From DASYLJ01 sp964432595 (GTDB lineage Bacteria > Desulfobacterota > Binatia > DP-6): a stretch of 64,000 bases of DNA. The stretch spans positions 1 to 64,000 of the forward strand of contig CAYSOF010000001.1 in the NCBI GenBank assembly GCA_964432595.1, written 5' to 3'. The position numbers and the translations under genes were made by a program. Within the stretch, counting starts at the first letter, position 1. Every line of letters starts with the position of its first letter. Below the pieces are notes generated by a model. The model worked only from the letters and a program-made list of their open reading frames with translations, was not told the origin of the DNA and searched no databases. This document shows positions 60,098-64,000 of this stretch, piece after piece.

Positions 60098-61197
60098 CGG
60101 CTCGCCGCGCGGCCCTGCTCCTGCTCGTCCTCGTCGCCGCGGGCTGCGGCGCCGGCGGCCCGCGTGCGAGCGGCGAGCGCGGCGGCGGCGCCTGCATGCG
60201 GCTCGAGTCGGAGCGTGTCGTCCGCGGCGAGGTGCTGTGCGAGGACGTGTGGACGTGCTTCCGCCCGCCGAACGGCCTCCTCGACCGCGTCGGCATGCGA
60301 CGGCTCGCGCCGTGCGGCGAGGTCGGCGGGCCCATCGTCCTCTACCTGCCGGGCATGCACCAGAACGCCGAGTTCATCGGCAACGACGCCAGCCACGACC
60401 TGCGCCTGTACCTCGCGCAGGCCGGCGTGCGGACGTGGAGCCTCGACTGGCGGACGCACGCGGTCCCCCCGGACGCGAACGCCGAGCAGCTCGCCGCCGC
60501 GGCGCGCTGGAACGCCGACACGTTCATCGACGACGCCGCCTGGGCGGTCGAGTTCGTGCGCGGCGCCGAGCGCGGTCCCATCTACGTCGCCGCGTTCAGC
60601 TACGGCACGAGCGTCGCCTACGCGCTCGCGTCGCGAGGCGAGCCGCTCGCCGGCCTCGTGATCATCGACGGTGCGCCGAGCGACGGCCGCGCACCCGCCG
60701 GCGACGCCGCGATGATCGACGTCGGCGGCAGCCGCCTGCCCTGGCCGCAGCGCGAGCAGCTGCTGCGCACGGTCGTCCTGAGCCCGAGCAACCCGTCGCC
60801 CGTGGCGGGCTACCGGACCGCCGGAGCCGCCCTCGGCGACATCCTCTTCACCTCGCCGTCGTTCGGGGGGAACGGCGCGCTGACCGCCGCCCGCGACGGC
60901 GTGTCGGACATCCACGACGTCGCGCTGCTGCTGTCCTCGTACGACCGCTGGTGGCCGCGGGCGGCGCTGGGCGGCCGGACGCCGTCGCCGCGGGCAGTCC
61001 CGGTGCTCGCCTTCGCCGCGGGCAACATGGGCCCGGCATGGGTGGAGCGGGTCCGCGCGGGCGCCCAGGCCTACGGCGGCGAGCGGGCGTCGGTGAAGGA
61101 GGTGCCGCTGCACGGCCACCTCGACCTCCTGGTCGGCCGACTGGCGGTCACCGAGGTGTTCGAGCCCGTCCGGCGATGGGTTTCCACGGCGCGTTGA
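60094..61197 (+). CDS. Alpha/beta hydrolase-fold lipoprotein
   Basis: 367 residues. Lipobox 'LLVLVAAGCGAG' (Cys about 18) predicts a membrane-anchored lipoprotein. The fold shows 'GPIVLYLPGMHQNAEFIGND', 'RTWSLDWRTHAVPPDANAEQ', the nucleophile elbow 'YVAAFSYGTSVAYALA' and a late His in 'EVPLHGHLDLLVG'. The substrate is unknown; members of this fold act as esterases or thioesterases. Translationally coupled to the LysR gene (ATGA overlap) and 48 bp before asd. Confidence 0.82.
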   Translation: MTARRAALLLLVLVAAGCGAGGPRASGERGGGACMRLESERVVRGEVLCEDVWTCFRPPNGLLDRVGMRRLAPCGEVGGPIVLYLPGMHQNAEFIGNDASHDLRLYLAQAGVRTWSLDWRTHAVPPDANAEQLAAAARWNADTFIDDAAWAVEFVRGAERGPIYVAAFSYGTSVAYALASRGEPLAGLVIIDGAPSDGRAPAGDAAMIDVGGSRLPWPQREQLLRTVVLSPSNPSPVAGYRTAGAALGDILFTSPSFGGNGALTAARDGVSDIHDVALLLSSYDRWWPRAALGGRTPSPRAVPVLAFAAGNMGPAWVERVRAGAQAYGGERASVKEVPLHGHLDLLVGRLAVTEVFEPVRRWVSTAR

Positions 61198-61245
61198 GCG
61201 CCGTCCGGGTTGACTGCGGCACGACCCCCCGGATACTCGGCCGCT

Positions 61246-62331
61246 ATGCAGAAGCTCCGCGTCGCCGTGGTCGGTGCCACGGGCATCGCCGGCCAACAGG
61301 CCCTGGTCTCCCTCGCGAACCATCCGTGGTTCACGGTGACCACCCTGGCGGCGTCGGCGCGGACCGCCGGCAAGCCCTACGCGGAGGCCATCCGCGACAA
61401 GAACGGCGCGCGCCTCTGGTGGTGCGCCGAGGAGCCGCCGGCCGAGTTCCTCGACCTCGTCGTCCAGGACGCCTCGAAGCTCGATCCGGGCTCGGTCGAC
61501 CTGATCTTCACGCTCATCGAAGCCGACGCCGCCCGCGAGCTCGAGCCGAAGTACGCGGCGGTCGTCCCGGTGCTGAGCAGCGCGTCGGCGTTCCGCTACG
61601 AGGACGACGTCCCGATCCTCGTGCCCGGCGTGAACATGGTGAGCCACTTCCCGCTCGTCGCGCACCAGCGGAAGCAGCGCGGCTGGAAGGGCTTCGTCCT
61701 GCCGCAGTCGAACTGCACGACGGTCGGCATCGTCGTCTCGCTGAAGCCGCTCGCGGACGCGTTCGGCATCAAACGCGTCCTGACGACGACCATGCAGGCG
61801 CTCTCCGGCGCGGGTCGCGCCGGCGGCGTGCTGGCGCTCGACATGGTCGACAACTTCGTCCCCTACATCCCGAAGGAAGAGGAGAAGGTGGCGAAGGAGA
61901 CGGGCAAGATCCTCGGCCGCCTGGTCGAGGGCGGCATCGAGTCGCACCCGGTCGCCGTCGGCGCCACCTGCACGCGCGCGAACATCCTCGAAGGCCACAC
62001 GGCGTCGGTGACGGTCGAGACCGAGAAGCCCTGCACCCCCGAGGCGGCGGCGGAGGCGATGCGGGCCTTCCGCGGCGACTACGGCGGCATGGACCTGCCG
62101 TCGGCGCCGTCCCGGCCCGTCGTGGTGCTCGACGATCCGTTCCGCCCGCAGCCGCGGCTCGACCGCGACACCGAGGGCGGCATGGCGACGAGCGTCGGTC
62201 GGCTGCGCGCCGAGCCCGCCCTGCCCAACGCGATCAAGTACGTCGCGCTGTCGCACAACACGCGGATGGGCGCGGCGAAGGGCCTCGTGCTGGTCGGCGA
62301 ATACCTGCATCAGGCCGGCCTGCTGAAGTAA
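61246..62331 (+). CDS. asd: Aspartate-semialdehyde dehydrogenase (archaeal/fungal-type)
   Basis: 361 residues from the ATG at 61246 (an in-frame TTG at 61210 is unlikely). NADP motif 'VAVVGATGIAGQQALVSL', catalytic Cys about 157 in 'LPQSNCTTVGIVVSL', 'TTMQALSGAGRAGG', and the C-terminal active-site His region 'ALSHNTRMGAAKGLVLVGEY'. It reduces aspartyl phosphate to the semialdehyde in lysine, threonine, methionine and diaminopimelate synthesis. The sequence is closer to the archaeal/yeast type than to E. coli Asd, by motif spacing. Confidence 0.9.
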   Translation: MQKLRVAVVGATGIAGQQALVSLANHPWFTVTTLAASARTAGKPYAEAIRDKNGARLWWCAEEPPAEFLDLVVQDASKLDPGSVDLIFTLIEADAARELEPKYAAVVPVLSSASAFRYEDDVPILVPGVNMVSHFPLVAHQRKQRGWKGFVLPQSNCTTVGIVVSLKPLADAFGIKRVLTTTMQALSGAGRAGGVLALDMVDNFVPYIPKEEEKVAKETGKILGRLVEGGIESHPVAVGATCTRANILEGHTASVTVETEKPCTPEAAAEAMRAFRGDYGGMDLPSAPSRPVVVLDDPFRPQPRLDRDTEGGMATSVGRLRAEPALPNAIKYVALSHNTRMGAAKGLVLVGEYLHQAGLLK

Positions 62332-62361
62332 CGTCGTCGCCGCGACGGCATCGGAGGTCGC

Positions 62362-62799
62362 ATGGAGATCCGTCGTGCGACGTCCGCCGACCGCGACGCG
62401 GTCCTGACGCTGCTGCGCGCGCAGTTCGAGGAGCACGAGATCGCGGCCGACGTCCTGCCGCCCGCGATCGACGGCCTCCTCGCGGACCCTGCGCGCGGCG
62501 AGCTGTTCCTCGCGATCGACGCCGGCACGGCGGTCGGCATCGCGGCGCTGCTCTACCTGTGGACGCTCGAGCACGGCGGGCCGGCGGCCTGGCTCGACGA
62601 GCTCTACGTCGTGCCGGAGCGCCGCAACGCGGGCGTCGGCAAGCGACTCCTCGATACCGCGCTCGCAGCGGCGCGCGTACACGGCGCACGCGCCGTCGAT
62701 CTCGAGGTCGACGCCGACCACCAGCGCGCGGCGCATCTGTATCAGCGCGCCGGCTTCCGTCCTCACCGGCGCGCGCGCTGGTTCCGTCCGTTGCCCTGA
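62362..62799 (+). CDS. GNAT-family N-acetyltransferase
   Basis: 145 residues. 'MEIRRATSADRDAVLTLLRA', 'FLAIDAGTAVGIAALLYLW', the acetyl-CoA loop 'LYVVPERRNAGVGKRLLDTA' (R-x-x-G-x-G/A variant) and 'HLYQRAGFRPHRRARWFRPL' are the standard GNAT blocks. The acceptor is unknown. It starts 30 bp after asd in the same direction and its 3' end is antisense to the last 37 bp of mutY. Confidence 0.88.
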   Translation: MEIRRATSADRDAVLTLLRAQFEEHEIAADVLPPAIDGLLADPARGELFLAIDAGTAVGIAALLYLWTLEHGGPAAWLDELYVVPERRNAGVGKRLLDTALAAARVHGARAVDLEVDADHQRAAHLYQRAGFRPHRRARWFRPLP

Positions 62800-63488
62800 C
62801 GCGAGCGGCAGACGACGGCGACCGGGCACGCGTCGCAGCGCGGCGTGCGCGCCACGCAGATCGTCGCGCCGAGATCCATCAGCGCCTGGTTCCAGTCCGA
62901 CGACCGCCGCGGCGGCACGAGGCGCTCGGCGAGCGCCCAGATGCGCTTGTCGCGCTCCGCCGACTTCTTCGCGCCGCGCACGCGGAACACGCGACCGAGC
63001 ACGCGGTCGATGTTCGTGTCGACGGTCGCGACGTCGGCGCCGAACGCGAGGCTCGCCACCGCCGCCGCGGTGTAGCGGCCGATGCCGGGCAACCGTCGCA
63101 GCGCGTCCGGCTCGCGCGGGAAGATGCCGTCGTGCTGGCCAACGATCTGACGCGCCGCGGCCTGCAGATTGCGGGCTCGGGCGTAGTACCCGAGCCCCGC
63201 CCAGCTCTCGCGCACCGCCTCCGCCGGTGCGGCGGCGAGATCTTCGAGGGTGGGATAACTGCCGAGAAAGCGGCGGAAATAGTCCTCGACGCGCGCAACC
63301 TGCGTCTGTTGGAGCATGATCTCGGACACCAGCACGGCGTACGGATCCGTCGCGCCCCGCCAGGGAAGGTCGCGGCGATGCCGCCCGTACCAGCGCAGCA
63401 GGCGGCGGCGAAAATTGACAGCCGGCTCCGAGAGCGCACGGCGTCTGCGCTCCCGACTCGATCGGCGAGCGGTTACAATCCCAGCCAT
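62763..63488 (-). CDS. mutY: MutY-type adenine DNA glycosylase, short form
   Basis: 241 residues from the ATG at 63488. It removes adenine mispaired with 8-oxoguanine. The HhH-GPD core is clear: 'YGRHRRDLPWRGATDPYAVL', 'SEIMLQQTQVARVEDYFRRF' (catalytic Glu), 'LRRLPGIGRYTAAAVASLAF' (helix-hairpin-helix) and 'VATVDTNIDRVLGRVF' (Asp). The iron-sulfur loop is 'CVARTPRCDACPVAVVC' (C-x6-C-x2-C-x5-C). The C-terminal NUDIX-like 8-oxoG recognition domain of E. coli MutY is absent, as in short MutY homologues. The start is 2 bp from the divergent gene at 63491. Confidence 0.9.
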   Translation of the reverse strand: MAGIVTARRSSRERRRRALSEPAVNFRRRLLRWYGRHRRDLPWRGATDPYAVLVSEIMLQQTQVARVEDYFRRFLGSYPTLEDLAAAPAEAVRESWAGLGYYARARNLQAAARQIVGQHDGIFPREPDALRRLPGIGRYTAAAVASLAFGADVATVDTNIDRVLGRVFRVRGAKKSAERDKRIWALAERLVPPRRSSDWNQALMDLGATICVARTPRCDACPVAVVCRSRQGNGRNQRARR

Positions 63489-63490
63489 CG

Positions 63491-64000
63491 ATGGGGTGGC
63501 TCCGACAACGGCTCTACGATTCGGCGGCACGCGCCCTGACGAAGCCGCGCGGCGACTACCCCCTGCTCATGCAGAACGACCTCGGCGCGCTGCGCTCGGT
63601 GGTCCACAAGGGCGACGTCGTCCTCGTCGACGGCGACCAGCGCGTCAGCGAGGTCATCAAGTACCTGACGCAGAGCTCGTGGTCGCACTCGGCGATCTAC
63701 GTCGGCGACGAGCTGTGGCGTCGCTTCCCGGAGCGCCGGCCGGAGCTGACGGCGAAGTTCGGCGCCGACGCGCAGCACCTCATGATCGAGGCGTTGATGG
63801 AGAGCGGCGTCATCGCCTCGCCGCTCTCCAAGTACGTGTCGCACAACATCCGCGTGTGTCGTCCCCGCGGGCTGCGTCCAGAGCACTGCCAGCGCGTCGT
63901 CGACGAGGTCATCGCCGAGATCGGCTTCCGCTACGACGTGAAGCACGTGCTCGACCTGGCCCGCTACTTCTTCCCGGTGAGCCTGATCCCGAAGCAGCTC
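63491..64000 (+). CDS. YiiX/YebB-like permuted papain-fold amidase, partial
   Basis: 170 codons are visible and the gene continues past the window end. 'LLMQNDLGALRSVVHKGDVV' and 'LVDGDQRVSEVIKYLTQSSW' lead into 'SHSAIYVGDELW', the pattern of circularly permuted NlpC/P60-like (YiiX) enzymes, where the His in the S-H-S/A motif is catalytic; the nucleophile Cys would lie further downstream. 'HLMIEALMESGVIASPLSKY' and 'VSHNIRVCRPRGL' follow. The family includes lipid-directed hydrolases. Head to head with mutY. Confidence 0.75.
   Translation, partial: MGWLRQRLYDSAARALTKPRGDYPLLMQNDLGALRSVVHKGDVVLVDGDQRVSEVIKYLTQSSWSHSAIYVGDELWRRFPERRPELTAKFGADAQHLMIEALMESGVIASPLSKYVSHNIRVCRPRGLRPEHCQRVVDEVIAEIGFRYDVKHVLDLARYFFPVSLIPKQL

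Overview
The window is a high-GC, gene-dense bacterial chromosome segment with Gram-negative traits: Lnt and Lgt-like lipoprotein enzymes, lipobox proteins, MotA/MotB, DsbD, TerC, and many signal-peptide proteins that are cysteine-rich or carry PKD, calcium-repeat or beta-propeller modules. This mix resembles uncultured 'deltaproteobacterial' or Binatota/Myxococcota-like genomes, but no marker here fixes the phylum and this is inference. About 54 protein genes or gene fragments are supported. I saw no rRNA, tRNA or CRISPR array.

Layout. 1-4.4 kb has less GC-extreme codon use than the rest and holds a YVTN propeller, a right-handed beta-helix gene broken by an 11-bp tandem duplication, an Lgt-like membrane protein and a small membrane protein. 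A degraded IS66 transposase (4.5-5.5 kb) separates it from the main genome. 5.6-12.4 kb (minus) has a winged-helix/AAA/TPR regulator split by a frameshift, a 60-aa protein and a 1,217-aa secreted PKD protein. 12.5-20 kb has secreted Cys-rich proteins, an MBL hydrolase, and an HxlR-type regulator/DJ-1/hypothetical operon. 20-25.5 kb has lnt back to back with a membrane histidine kinase and its sigma-54 response regulator. 26.1-30.3 kb has motA, motB and mutS2. 30.4-34.2 kb has three tandem paralogues of an unrecognised secreted Cys-rich family.

34.3-43.6 kb carries housekeeping genes: hslO and dsbD, a ribBA-like gene whose cyclohydrolase half has lost its zinc cysteines, an M28 peptidase, glmU-glmS, and an L,D-transpeptidase. 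43.8-49.4 kb has a cupin/alpha-beta hydrolase pair, an SCP2 protein, a CAP-domain protein and a two-gene operon of extremely Cys-rich secreted proteins. 49.7-57 kb has a CstA-family transporter, a 906-aa propeller protein with a Ser/Thr stalk, an NhaR-like regulator, TerC and HtpX. 57.1-64 kb has an SDR plus acyl-CoA dehydrogenase operon divergent from a LysR regulator, a lipoprotein hydrolase, asd, a GNAT acetyltransferase, mutY, and a YiiX-like gene cut by the window end.

Common themes. Disulfide-rich exported proteins recur, and DsbD plus Hsp33 fit a cell that handles a large oxidised exoproteome. Several loci carry perfect palindromes or hairpins, including one that buries a ribosome-binding site. 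Four reading frames would each be repaired by adding one base to a GGG/CCC run, so part of the apparent gene decay may be sequencing or assembly error.
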